From contig JALIGW010000005.1 in assembly GCA_023053685.1 (NCBI GenBank), forward strand, positions 27,472,001 through 27,536,000: a stretch of DNA of 64,000 nucleotides. Reading direction: 5' to 3'. A program made the position numbers and the translations under genes. Within the stretch, counting starts at the first letter, position 1, and each line of letters starts with the position of its first letter. This document shows, piece by piece, positions 34,338 to 45,727 of the stretch. This DNA comes from Diadophis punctatus similis (taxonomy: Eukaryota > Chordata > Lepidosauria > Squamata > Dipsadidae). Under the pieces are notes generated by a model. That model was not told where the DNA came from. It saw nothing but the letters and a program-made list of their open reading frames with translations, and ran no database searches.

Positions 34338-35576
34338 CACGATATCTTCTTTAATGACCATGGATAATTGGCTTAACAACCACAGTGGAGGTGAGGTTGT
34401 AAGCCTTTCGTGGGCATGTGATAACTCATTTAACAACAGAAGTACCACTTTTAATTCTGGTCATTAACCAAAGACTACCTGCACAGAATTTTTTATTTTT
34501 CAATTTCAATTTTTAAGGATGTGTTGCTGTAAAAACTTGTTTATCCTTCCATCTTAATATGATAGTATTAAATAACTCAATTTCAGTGATTAATTTCCTT
34601 TGAATATGTATATATATACTGTCAAATTCTTCAACAAACCTTTGGGTGATTTTCATTAATTCATATGTCTTTATTACTGGAGTCGGGAGGGGGAATTTAA
34701 TTAGATTGGTATGAGGATAAACTTAAATATAAGAATACAATAAATTCTGAAATGCAAAAGTAGCATGTTATTAGATATAAACAGTGCTTGTGTTCATCTA
34801 CGAGCATTTTTAATTTACTGCTTCTCTAAGGCTTTTCATATAAAGCTTCAAACTGTGGCGAAAATTGTAATTTGATTTTCTTTTAACCATAGCTGATCTT
34901 CCTTGGCACAAAAATAAAGCTTTCATGATTCTATAACGTTGAACTGTAACAAAAGTAAATCTTCCCCTACTAAATTTTTCGTTTTAAAATTATTTTTTCT
35001 GATACTATCTCCTGGGTAGAACAATGAAACAATGATTGAAGTTACAAAGTCAAATACCACAAAGAAGTCACATTTTTAATTATCTATAAACATTCTGAGG
35101 TCATTGCTGCAAAAATCACAAATAATCTTTTTAAAATTAATCTCCCGTTAAAGGCTTAAGACAAGATACTGCCTTCTTTGTTCCAAAGTATTTGTAAATT
35201 CAGTGTCTATCTTAGTAATGCTCTTCAGTAATTTATATACCTGCGCTATATGTTTAAGGGTCCCCTGAAAATGTTCCTATGTACACCCAATAATTTCAAA
35301 AGCTGCCAGTGTATAAGATCCAAATTGAGAGATCAATTCTTTTTTAATTGGTTATATATTCCATGAAGAATTTTAGGCATCCAAATTATTTTTGCAATTA
35401 CTCAAAAGCTAAAAATAATAAAATACAGAACTGCATACAGACTATAGTTTTTAGTCCTGCTGAAAGTAATGGACCTTAGCTAAGTCATGCCTTCATTAGT
35501 TAAAATTAAGACAACTAATTTAGATTGCAATATGGAACTTCTAGTCCAGTAGTACTTCTGAGCAATATGTGCATGT

Positions 35577-35855
35577 CAGGGGTGGGTTCTAACTTACCTC
35601 GCTGCCTGTTTGCTTCCTCCCGCGCTGAGTGGGCGCACATATGCTTTGCGTGGCAACGTGCGCATGCGCAGTGCTGAAAACTCGGCTTTTGCGCATGCGC
35701 AGAAGCAAAAAACAGCTTCTGCACGTGCGCAGAAGTGGAAAACAGAGAGAGCCAGTTCGTGGGCATGGCCAGCCGGCCATTGCTCCCGGTTCGGCGAGCG
35801 GGGGGAAATACTCGCTACCGGTTCTAAAGTCTGAACCGGGAGAAACCCACCTCTG
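35577..35855. mobile_element. hAT-like MITE, 279 bp
   Basis: It starts caggggtgggttctaac and ends agaaacccacctctg. Perfect duplications gtgcatgt lie at 35569-35576 and 35856-35863. It contains TGCGCATGCGCA at 35659-35670 and again at 35690-35701. Confidence 0.93.
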
Positions 35856-36015
35856 GTGCATGTTCGTTGCATCAATTTAACTCTCTGTCTCTGTCTCTTT
35901 TTCTCTTTTTCTTTCTTTCTTTCTTCTTTCATAATTTAGTTGTTGGTTTATGCATTTCACTGCTAGTTGGGATAAACTAAACCAGTAAAAGCACAATTCA
36001 TAAGATGATCTAAGT

Positions 36016-36152
36016 CAGTGTTTCCCAACCTTGGCCATTCCAAGGTTTGGAAACTTCAAATCCCAGAATTCCACAGCCAGCGTGATGAGAATTCTGGGAG
36101 CTGAAGTTCAGATATCTGTAAATTGCAAAAATTGGCAAAAAAAAAAACATTT
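36016..36152. mobile_element. Eroded palindromic hAT MITE
   Basis: The left arm starts cagtgtttcccaaccttgg as at 26007-26142. The interior ccagaattccacagccagc and gagaattctgggagctgaag follow. The right terminus is degraded. Confidence 0.75.
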
Positions 36153-36584
36153 TCTAAATCATGCTCTGAAAAGTGGTGATTTGAGATGACTGTGTTCTGC
36201 TTCCCTCTTGTGCACCTATGCCATTATCTTGATTGGCTTCAGTCAGTTTGTGCTGATGAAGGAATTTCCATAATGATCTGTGTTTTCCCCAAATAATGTG
36301 ATTCAAGAAACCACTTCAACCAATGATTCCTTAACCATTATTCTTTAATGTATATGTGATATTTTTTCACTGCATGTGATATTTGTGTGTTATTCAGCTT
36401 TCTCTTAAATTATGCATGTTTCAATGGTGCTTTTCAAATCTGTATGAACTGAGCCAGTGAAGGTGCCATTTTATGGGGGATGCATTTGCAGATCATGTGA
36501 GTGCATTAGAAACCTTTTTAGTATATTTGACTGTAATATTAACTAAAATTGCCTAGAGCATTCTGAACTTCAGTTCATGTAGGT

Positions 36585-37631
36585 CAGGGGTGGCCAAACC
36601 GTGATGCATGCACCAAACATGGCACATTGGACGATTACAAGGGGTGCACTGCATCCTTGCGCCTACTTATTTTTTTTAAATAGGTGTCATAACTGAATCC
36701 ATCTTAATATTTTCAACACCAAAGTGATCTCAATTCAATTCGTACAGCCTTCGGTGATGTTCAACTTCTCGGTGTCTGAAACTTAGAATGGAACTTGTGA
36801 GATGTTACTTTAGGCGAGTTTACAAACGTACGAATATTTTTATCAGTGTTGCCATTGCGCGTTCCTGCTCAAACGATCTCAAACACTGTGCACTAGCAAC
36901 ACATCATGTGTTTGAAGTCATGTGCGAATGAGCGGCAAGCGTTCGATATGGTCAGTCAGTTCTGAGTGAGCCATCGTGGCGTGGAGTTTGAAGCAGTGTT
37001 TTATTGAGTGTACTAGTGTGGTTTTTGTATTGAGAGTGATTGAAAGACAGATTCAAGATTAAATATATATTACGTTTGTCAAAGAAGAGTGCCACTACTT
37101 TTTCTTGACGCGAACATAGAATTCAAATTCCACATAATTGATATTCTGTGTGATATGACGTACTTACTTGTGATCTATTTGTTCTTTTTCACTTTTTTTA
37201 GTTTTATACTTTTCTATGCTTAAATTCCTGTTATCCACTACAGTGCAAAAGAAAATGAGAAAAAGAAGCCAAGAAAGTGATTGTAAGCGCGAATTCAATG
37301 AACAGTAGGAAAATGAGTTGCTATTTATAGCAAGTTCATCAGGAAAACCGTTTTGCATTGTTTGTGAAAATCCAAGAGATTATTTCTAACTTTTGTAGAT
37401 TGGTGCTCCAATAAACATGTGTCTTTTGAAATGGCGTAAATTAATTTATTTAATTGCGTGATTGAGTTATTCCTTTTCCTCCCTTAAGCAAAGCAGATCC
37501 TACCCCATCCCTATTTTACAACCCCAAACGTGAAAGTAAGAAGGTAAAAAAATGTGCTTGAGTTGTATGGCGCATCTGAACTCGTCTGTGAAAAAATTGG
37601 CGCATGGTATGCTTAAGGTTGGCCACCACTG
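36585..37631 (+). mobile_element. hAT-Charlie-like transposon with transposase remnant, 1047 bp
   Basis: It starts caggggtggccaaacc and ends ggttggccaccactg. Perfect duplications atgtaggt lie at 36577-36584 and 37632-37639. An open segment from ATG at 37255 to TAA at 37387 has one internal TAG (37306). It reads KRSQESDCKREFNEQ, then ENELLFIASSSGKPFCIVCE. This is the start of a hAT (Charlie/ZBED-type) transposase up to the first zinc-binding C-x2-C. The rest of the transposase is missing, so the element cannot move by itself. Confidence 0.88.
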
Positions 37632-38811
37632 ATGTAGGTAATCTAGGATCAGATCCTGCTAAATATGAATTACTGAATTACTGTTAAAATACTTTGTGAA
37701 TATAGACTGTGCTTAAAATTGATTTGATTTCTTAAAGTAACTTTTTAACCATTGCCACAAATTATGTACAGGCATGTTTTATAAAAGCATTGGGGAACCA
37801 TACAGACAGTGACATAATGTCTTGTGGACAAGAAAAAACAAGCGACAACATATCTGTCCCTTATGTACTTGCATGAGATGTCACAATGCAAGCATCAAAG
37901 GGCAAAACTTGAATCCTGAGGTCACATACATTTTAGCACCTCTGTGTTAGGAATGCTTGCCTATGAGCATTGATTTTATCCAATGAGCCACTGCACAAAA
38001 GTGAATTTGCAGTCCAGATTAGGTTTAGCATATTGGGTTTCAAATATGCTATTATTGCTAGCTATAGCTGTTCTATCTTTATTGCTATGTATGTTTTATT
38101 GCTAGCTGGGTAGTTTCAAAGTAGCTTGCCCAAGGGCTGCAGATTCATCACATGATTGGTTCTCTCCATAAGCACCAACAAACTTTGCAAAAAAGCCAAC
38201 AGGATAATCTATTTCTTTACAGGGGGTGAGAGACAAAAAATATACTGTAGTGATGTATATAACATAGAAGTAATGTCTCTACCTCTTTCCTTTTCATTTA
38301 TGCTCAAGATGTAACAAAATGTAATACAATGAGGTGGAAATGAAATAAAATAGAAAAAAATACCTTGAAAAGAAACTGCACTGACCTCTTTTCATTTCTA
38401 CAGCTTCTTTCACATAAGTACATTTGAGAAAGTAGGGATCCTCCTGGAAAATGTAAAAACTGTACAAAGAGCTGTTGCACAGAACAATATATGGAATATT
38501 TTCTTTTTATGAATGCCTTTATTAACAACAGTTACAGTATCTGTTTGCAATGTATCCAGAGTACTTGGATAAGTTAAGTACCATCTTAGGTGACAAAAAG
38601 CTATGTAATACAAATCAGTCTTCATTGATATAAATTCTAGGTTAAAAGAGGCCAACAATTCAAGATTTGAAGGCAACAAGATTTAAACAAAGTCAAGATT
38701 CAATCCAATAGACACAGAGGCCATATGATGCAATGGAGAAATATAAAAATTCCTTGAATAGGCTGGGCATAAAAGCAGGATGATGGAACCCATTAAGAAT
38801 TCACCAGGTTT

Positions 38812-39505
38812 GTTCCAGCAGAAGAGGATTTGATAAAAAAAAAATGGACTGTGCTGAAATGAATAGAGTAACAATAAAAATTAAAGACAAAGAGGACTCA
38901 GAATATTATAATGTTTGGATGAAATTTTATAGTTGGTTGGAAAATGAATATAGTGGAAAATCAAGTTAGAATAATTATTGTTTATAAAAGATAAGAAAAT
39001 GAACATAGATAAATAACCCAGATGACAAAATGGACATGAATGAAGAAGTAGCAATACAGTAATATAAAAATATACCTAGAATTTAAGGTGGTTTTTTTTG
39101 AAGCAGATTTTTAACAACAATATAGATTTGAAAGAGTAATTTAAAACGTAAATTGAAGAGATATATTGGCTGTCTATCTGTTAAAAGAAAATTAAAATAA
39201 TAATAATAATAATAATACACTCAAGAAAGGAGAAGAAGGAGGAAGAGGAAGTAGAGGAGAGGAGGTGAGAAGGTAGAAGGGGTAGTAGGAAAGGGAAGAG
39301 AAGGGGGAGGAAGGTAGAGGAAGGGGAGAAGGATAGAGGGAAGGGAGTGATTAGATAAAATATGTAGGATAGATGGGCAATTTAGTAGTAATATTGGATG
39401 TGGGAGGGAATTAGAATAAATCGTTGTTAATGTATCATGGTATATGTATGGATGTTTTATGTGAAGATTATTAAAAGAAAATAAAAAACTTTGGGGGGGG
39501 GAAAC
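38812..39505 (+). mobile_element. 5'-truncated L1-type LINE 3' end
   Basis: The 14-bp duplication aattcaccaggttt is at 38798-38811 and 39506-39519. At 38868-38966 a short open stretch reads KDKEDSEYYNVWMKFYSW and then LENEYS before a stop, which I take as the last residues of ORF2. The 3' UTR holds a purine tract with GGAG and GGGGGAGG (39220-39350) and an A-rich end. Layout as at 14193-14674. Confidence 0.75.
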
Positions 39506-42124
39506 AATTCACCAGGTTTCTTTCAGATAGCTTCAAGGATTTCACAATTGTGCATAAAAATTATTACTTCTACATTTTTCAGGCAGAATTAGAAGGCATA
39601 ATAAAAGGAACCCTTGTGTAAGGATAAATAAAACTTATTAAATGTATTGAACCAATGTGGAAAAAGTCTCACTCCATTGTGATCTTCTCAATTAAATGAA
39701 AAATATTTTCAAATATTGTGTAAAAATAATAAGCCTGTCTTAATAGTAGACTAGACTGTCGTCCTTCCTCTGACCACTTGCAGTTCTGAACTGGTAGGTT
39801 AATTAGCAAAAGTCATTGACTAGCTATTAATCTCATTTTTAGAGAACCAATCACTACATAAAAAAGAAAAACTGGAATAGTTCAGTAGAAATTCTACTGA
39901 AATTCCAAAAATGCTTTCAGTTCTCTCTGAAAAATATCGGATTACCTATAGTCTTAAATTACTCCTGAGATTCAATTTGAAGGGGGGAATCAATCAAATC
40001 TTAAAATTGAACCAACTTTTCAAAGTTTCATACAGTCCCAATAGCTAATAAATAAAGAACTAATAAAAGTTTTAAGTTAAAAAAAATTTAAAGATCTAGA
40101 ATTATGTTTATCAAGTTAGAAAATATAGACCAGCGATTATTTAAATCCAATTTTGTGGGTATATCTCTTTTCCAATAACAATATGACTCATATTATTTCT
40201 GTTCTTCTTTGTACATGCACATATAGCATAAATATCTAAAGTTTATAAATTAAAGACTACAAGAGCACCATGCAGATTATATCCTATTTTTCTTTTTACT
40301 AATTCTCATTACATTTGATGAAAGACAATCTGATTTTCAAATTTATTTCAGAGAAGATAAATTCTCATGGGTAGAAAGTGATATCTATAATTTTATTTAG
40401 ATGCAAGGTAGTCAAAGATGTGTTTGAATTTTTTGTCCTTCATCATGCAATTATCTCTCCCAATAATCTTCAGCCTCTCCACATTTCAGTTAAATCCCAC
40501 AGGAAGATATAAAACATGAACTACTTCATATTTTATTTTGCTTTTCAGAATGAGAAGTGTGAACAACTAAGGAAGCTTCAGAGTGGTGGAAAGATACCTT
40601 ATAAAAGACAAGAACGCCATTAGTAACACCTTCTGCCAGTCCCAACAATCAAACCTAGAGAACTTTTTCCCATGATCTCAATAATTATGGGATACATTAT
40701 TCCCAACCACCAAATTGTTTCCTTAATGCTATAAATAGACGAATGGTCACCCAGTGTCCAGCTACTGTACATAAAAGGATTAAATGTTTCAAATAATTTT
40801 ATTACATTTTACAAATCATATACAACATTAACTATCAAAAGAAATGATAAAGATTAAAAAGACTATATGGATAAATGTGTGAAAAAGTCTAAAGAAAGAG
40901 AAAGAAAACACAAATAAATATTAAGAATGTTTTCCAATTTCTTCCATGAATACAAAGAACACTTACACTTGACTCTTAGTTTGAGTCTATAAGAAAATGT
41001 CCCTTTTCCTCCCCAACAGAAAAGAGGAAATACCTACAATGTTATTTCCAGTGGCTCTAGAAAATTCCATGCCCTTCTGATTTATGACATATAGGTAATG
41101 TAAATTGCTGATATTAAGCCCTCTGCACTTTTAATCTCTTCTCAGATGTTCATGTCTTTTTCCTTGTATTGCCTAGTTTTTGTTCTGGTTTTCCCAGTAA
41201 CCTGGTTTTGGTGTCTGATGATATTAAATGCATAAAAGCAAGCAATACCTTTGCCAGATGCTTTGAGTGGCTTCTATGCTTGCTCTGATCTGGATGCAAG
41301 GATTAACTGGGAGTGCGTTGGCTGAAAACTAAACTGGAAATTTACCACAAGAAATTTTCCAAGAAAATGAAGTATAAAAAAATAAGATTTTTTTTAGATT
41401 AAGCAAAGCTATGATACAATTTGTTTCAATAACAAATGTTGATGTAGTTTTTATATGGCACAGATAGGGCAGATACTCTAGTTCCCTAAATTGTTCTCCT
41501 ATTAAGGGTTGTGTTGTGCTTTGGATAGGAAAGCAAAAAGGTACACTGGAATGTGCAGGGGTGTATAGTATGTATCTATTTCATTATTAAACCAAACTTC
41601 TTCTTTTTTTCCCCAGGAACTGCAAAGCCTCTTTTAACTTTGAATCCAAAGGGCTACACCGCTCTATTCCCTATATTCTTGAAGGTCTAACATAACACAA
41701 TTTAATAAATGCTTGTAAATAACAGTTATATGCATATTATTTTGTGGTGAGTCTGTCTATTCATCCACAAATAAAGAGTTATGGTGCACTGAGGCGTATA
41801 TAATGTCAAGAAGTATTTTAAGTTATGGCCATTCTGCATATTTTATAAATAAAACTAATGCTGCAATTCCTCAAATGACAATAATTCACCGACTGATTCG
41901 ATCAATTGACTTAAGAGTATACATAACACATTGCACCAGTCTTTCCAGCAAAAATGATCTGCTGCTGCTATCAAATTTGCATTATTTCACTTTTGTTAAA
42001 ATAGCACAATCATAAAATTCAAACTAGAGTTGGCATGCTATTGCAAACCATATTTTTATGAAATTCTTCCTTTAATATAGGAGGAAGAATTGAATATTAT
42101 CCATAGTTGAATCCTAAAGCCCTT

Positions 42125-42409
42125 CAATTTGTATTTTCAATTTATTTATGCCATATATGCCAATTCCAAGATTATACCTCTGGGAAATCATCTAGTTTAC
42201 AGGGGTCTCCAACCTTGGCAACTTTAAGACTTGTGAACTTCAACTCCCAGAATTCCTCAGCCAGCAAAGCTGGCTGAGGAATTCTGGGAATTGAAGTCCA
42301 TAAGTTTTAACGTTGTCAAGGTTGGAGACCCCTGTAAACTAGATGATTTCCCAGAGGTATAATCTTGGAATTGGCATATATGGCATAAATAAATTGAAAA
42401 TACAAATTG
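42125..42409. repeat. 285-bp inverted duplication centred on a hAT MITE
   Basis: Arms 42125-42265 and 42269-42409 are inverted copies around the 3-base centre aaa (42266-42268). The inner part is a palindromic MITE (caggggtctccaaccttgg ... inverted) with about six mismatches. The outer 75 bp of each arm (42125-42199 and 42335-42409) is ordinary flanking DNA and matches perfectly. A second copy of the MITE end (ccaaggttggagacccctg) follows at 42410-42428. Confidence 0.95.
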
Positions 42410-43020
42410 CCAAGGTTGGAGACCCCTGAGATTCTAGTACACACACAAAATGTCATTCATGTTTGAACAGAAGATAAACATGTTATGATATGAAGTAAGG
42501 AAAATAAAAACCTCTTTTAACAAGCATCTTGAGACAACCGAATGGAAAATGAGGTAGAAAATTTCCCCCAATAATTCCCCAAAACAGTATATTCAATTTC
42601 GGAAGATGTGTTTCAGCAATAAAGAAGGTGGTGTTACTCAAACTTTATAAAATCACTAAATTTAAATTTCAGAAAATATGGAGCCTGTCCATTGAAATAA
42701 ACACACATTTCCTATGATATTATCTTTAATACCTTGAGAATTCAGTTGTACAATTACAGGTACATTTGTGTAGGCACATCTTCTGAATCATTTCCAAAGC
42801 CACATGGACTCAAATCAGTAGTAATTCATAAAAAAAAAAAAGTTACAGAAAGAAAAACTGCAAACAAATCCATTTAGGGAAAATTATTTTAAAAAACCTA
42901 AAGGGTCCAAAATGTATTCATTATCTAGCACATTGAATGTGAAAAATCAAAACAGATCACATCTAGGAAGGGCGATAGATGTGATGTTATTAGGAAAGCT
43001 ACAGCTCAGATGGGTAAAAT

Positions 43021-43080
43021 ACAGTAAATGTATTTATTCATTTATTAAATTTTTATACCACCAATCTCCCCTCTTAGACA
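43021..43080 (-). repeat. LINE/SINE 3' end remnant
   Basis: The words tttattcatttattaaatttttataccacc are the reversed 3' end of a squamate LINE or SINE. Too short to name. Confidence 0.4.
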
Positions 43081-43731
43081 ATTTTGAAAATATGCTAGAA
43101 ACAAAAAATAATACCTTTTTTTAGAAATGTAGGGAACAATACGAATATCTCAGTGAAGATGGGAAAATAGTAGGGCAACGAAAATAAAACAGCAACTCAT
43201 TTTTATTTGGTTCTTTCTTTTCCAACAAGACGGTTTTTTTCTATTAGGAAATGGTGAACTGGGATGTAGGGATAGGAAAGGAACTTGTCATGGATATAAA
43301 TATGGTCAAATAATGTAGCTCCATGAAAAAATTAGCTAAAAACTAAATTCAAAAAGGACACATAGAGGAGACTGGAAGAGAAAGAAGTCATGTAGAGGAA
43401 TATTATAATGTTCATTTCTATAGCATTAGAGTGTTATAGGCGCTATCAAGAAAGCTAAATGAGTGGGGATTGGCAAAGAATGCCAAAAACAGTTCTTCGT
43501 GCAACTGTGAAGAAAAAGATAAAAGAGCAAACAATGAAGGCTGAAATCATAAAATTCTCCTTTACTTTGAATGGGTTTGTATATGGACAGTTAAATTGCA
43601 TTATAGGAAATAACGTGCTGTTAGCTTTATGAGATAATCCAGACAAGAAGCATGGCCAGAGATACTAGCTGTAACTTTATTGTACGGTTAAATTAACAGA
43701 ATCTTGCTAGCCTGAAAGTACACTGCCCCCT

Positions 43732-43766
43732 ACACACACACACACAAACACACACACAAACACACC
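43732..43766. repeat. (CA)n microsatellite with CAAA interruptions
   Basis: CA repeats with acacaaacacaca interruptions. Confidence 0.9.
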
Positions 43767-45677
43767 TCTACAGTCCAAGAAACTAGGAACGTCTCTTCTG
43801 AGATGATTGCCACATCCCCATGCCTCCTGCAGACTCAGTTGCTGCTTATCTGACTTCTGTCTATTGCTCTTCCTCCTGTCTCCTAAGGTTATTCCCACAT
43901 ATCATTATACTTGCTGACAGTTTGGCTGAACTTGTGTGCATGATCTCTGAGGAATCCTGGAGCACTGGTGAAATGTTAGATGAAGTTCAGATGCCTTCCG
44001 TATCTTAAAAATACATAAAAATGGGGAACCATGAAACTATAGTACAGTCAACCTAAAATCCATGCCTAGGAAGTTTCAACCACATATCAAGATAGATTTG
44101 ACAAATACGACTTTTGCCAAATCATCTCATTTTTGATCCAGTTTGTAAGATTAATGTAGATATAATATAACTATGATTCTGCAAAATGTTTGATGAAGAA
44201 TCTTGTGATATTCTAATTACCACCCTAGATGAATATGGTTGGATGCCGTGAAGTAAACTGGATACATGGCTAGCTATGAAGTCAATTAACTAGAAGTTGG
44301 ATTATACAGCGTAAATGATCACTTCCAAATTTCAGATTCTAATATTCTATTGCCAACTCTGCTAATAGGTCAAATGAAAACTGTAGCAAATGCTACAAGG
44401 TAGGCTATAATAGAAGATATTACAAGAAAGATGTACTTCTATCCCTTAAATTTTTATTTTTATGCTATCTAGCTGCTGCTGCTCTTTGATTGCTACACAT
44501 TAAATAAAAGATTCAGGAAGTATGATGACCCCTCAAAAGAAGGATATTTAGTTAGAAGGCATGTTAAACCAGTATATAGTTTCCCCCCTGCTTTTCTTCC
44601 TGCATACAGGTGTGGTTTTAACAAGCAAGGGAAATAACCTTGCTCAGTGTCAATAACCAGAACTTCAATAATTATAATAAGTTTCTCAAGTCTGCACATC
44701 CTTAGAAACAAGATCCCAGAACAATTTTAATAAGGTCAGCTAAAAGAACTCAACCATAATCCATGTTCTTACAACAGGGATATATTGTATTACTTATAAC
44801 AACAACAAAAAACTTCTTATTCCATATGAACTACAGTTCTCAGTGAAACTTAAGTAATTTTAAATTTCCATCAACAGCTAAAATGTTAACACTGAAAACC
44901 ACAGAGAGTGCATCAGGCTGTTGCAATACACAGGAAACACAAAGACTTATGTGGAGACGCCTTCTGTAATTGCTGTCTTTCTGTTCTGTGAGAATGAATT
45001 TAAAGCAAGACAACCTTAATATGTTAATCTGATCTCCAATGGAATAGTATAATATTACCTCCCTAACTAATGAAGTAAAGCTTGTCATTGTAGAGCTCCG
45101 TGGAAAGAATATACTTTGGCAAAGTAAAACATAACTTTATAGAAGTTGCACAAATATGGCTGGAGCTGTTGATTCTTTGTGGTCTTTGAGTAGCATGCCA
45201 GGTGGGAGTTTCTCAAAAATATATGAACTAAGGATAAAAAAAATCAGATGAACCAAGAAAATGCAAGCTAGTTCACACAGTCAGTGAAAAACATAATCAA
45301 TTTAACTTAACATAATGTAACTAAAAAGGGTGGGGAAAAATGAAATGCAAAAGAATTCAAACATTATTTCTTTATATAGGATTTGTTCTTGAATAACTAC
45401 AGTTGGTGAAAAACATTTAAGGATTTATTCTATAAACATAATTTACCTGCGGTTCTTGGAACTTTCCTAGTTGTTCATTCCTGCCTGTGGAGGAAAGTCT
45501 GGCAGGAAAAATAAAAAACTGATTTGAAGTTATAATTACAATTAAATACAGATAAAATGTTTATATATTAAGTACTTCATAATGCACCTCTTCCATCATG
45601 TTAAGAATTATAATGAAGGAGCAATATTTTAACATGAGGGGTCCTTGGTGCTGTTTGAGCTTGCTTGTTTTCTTGCA

Positions 45678-45712
45678 GACGTTTCATTACCCACACTAGG
45701 TAACATCATCAG
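45678..45712 (-). ncRNA. Candidate hammerhead-like motif
   Basis: On the minus strand the element reads ctgatgatgttacc, a loop, ggtaatgaaacgtc. It combines a CUGAUGA-like box, a short stem (uuacc/gguaa) and a GAAAC-GUC box, the order expected for a hammerhead ribozyme core. Hammerhead variants are known in Penelope-like elements. One extra U between the first box and the stem weakens the fit. Confidence 0.35.
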
Positions 45713-45727
45713 TGATAGTGACTAGTG

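Larger units (their letters stand above)
32520..34475 (+). mobile_element. Decayed DNA transposon hosting a SINE, itself hosting a LINE
   Basis: The outer parts (cttatgaccattatacc, ttccacggtcacatgattg at 32540-32650; ggcttaacaaccacag, tcatttaacaacagaag, gactacctgc at 34370-34480) match the family at 11323-11693. The middle is replaced by the Sauria SINE at 32715-34337. Confidence 0.6.

Noticed and set aside
38304..38874. Minus-strand open frames of 63-89 codons
   Set aside because: No recognisable domain, AT-rich, no splice or start context, and no match to PLPP4 exon 1.
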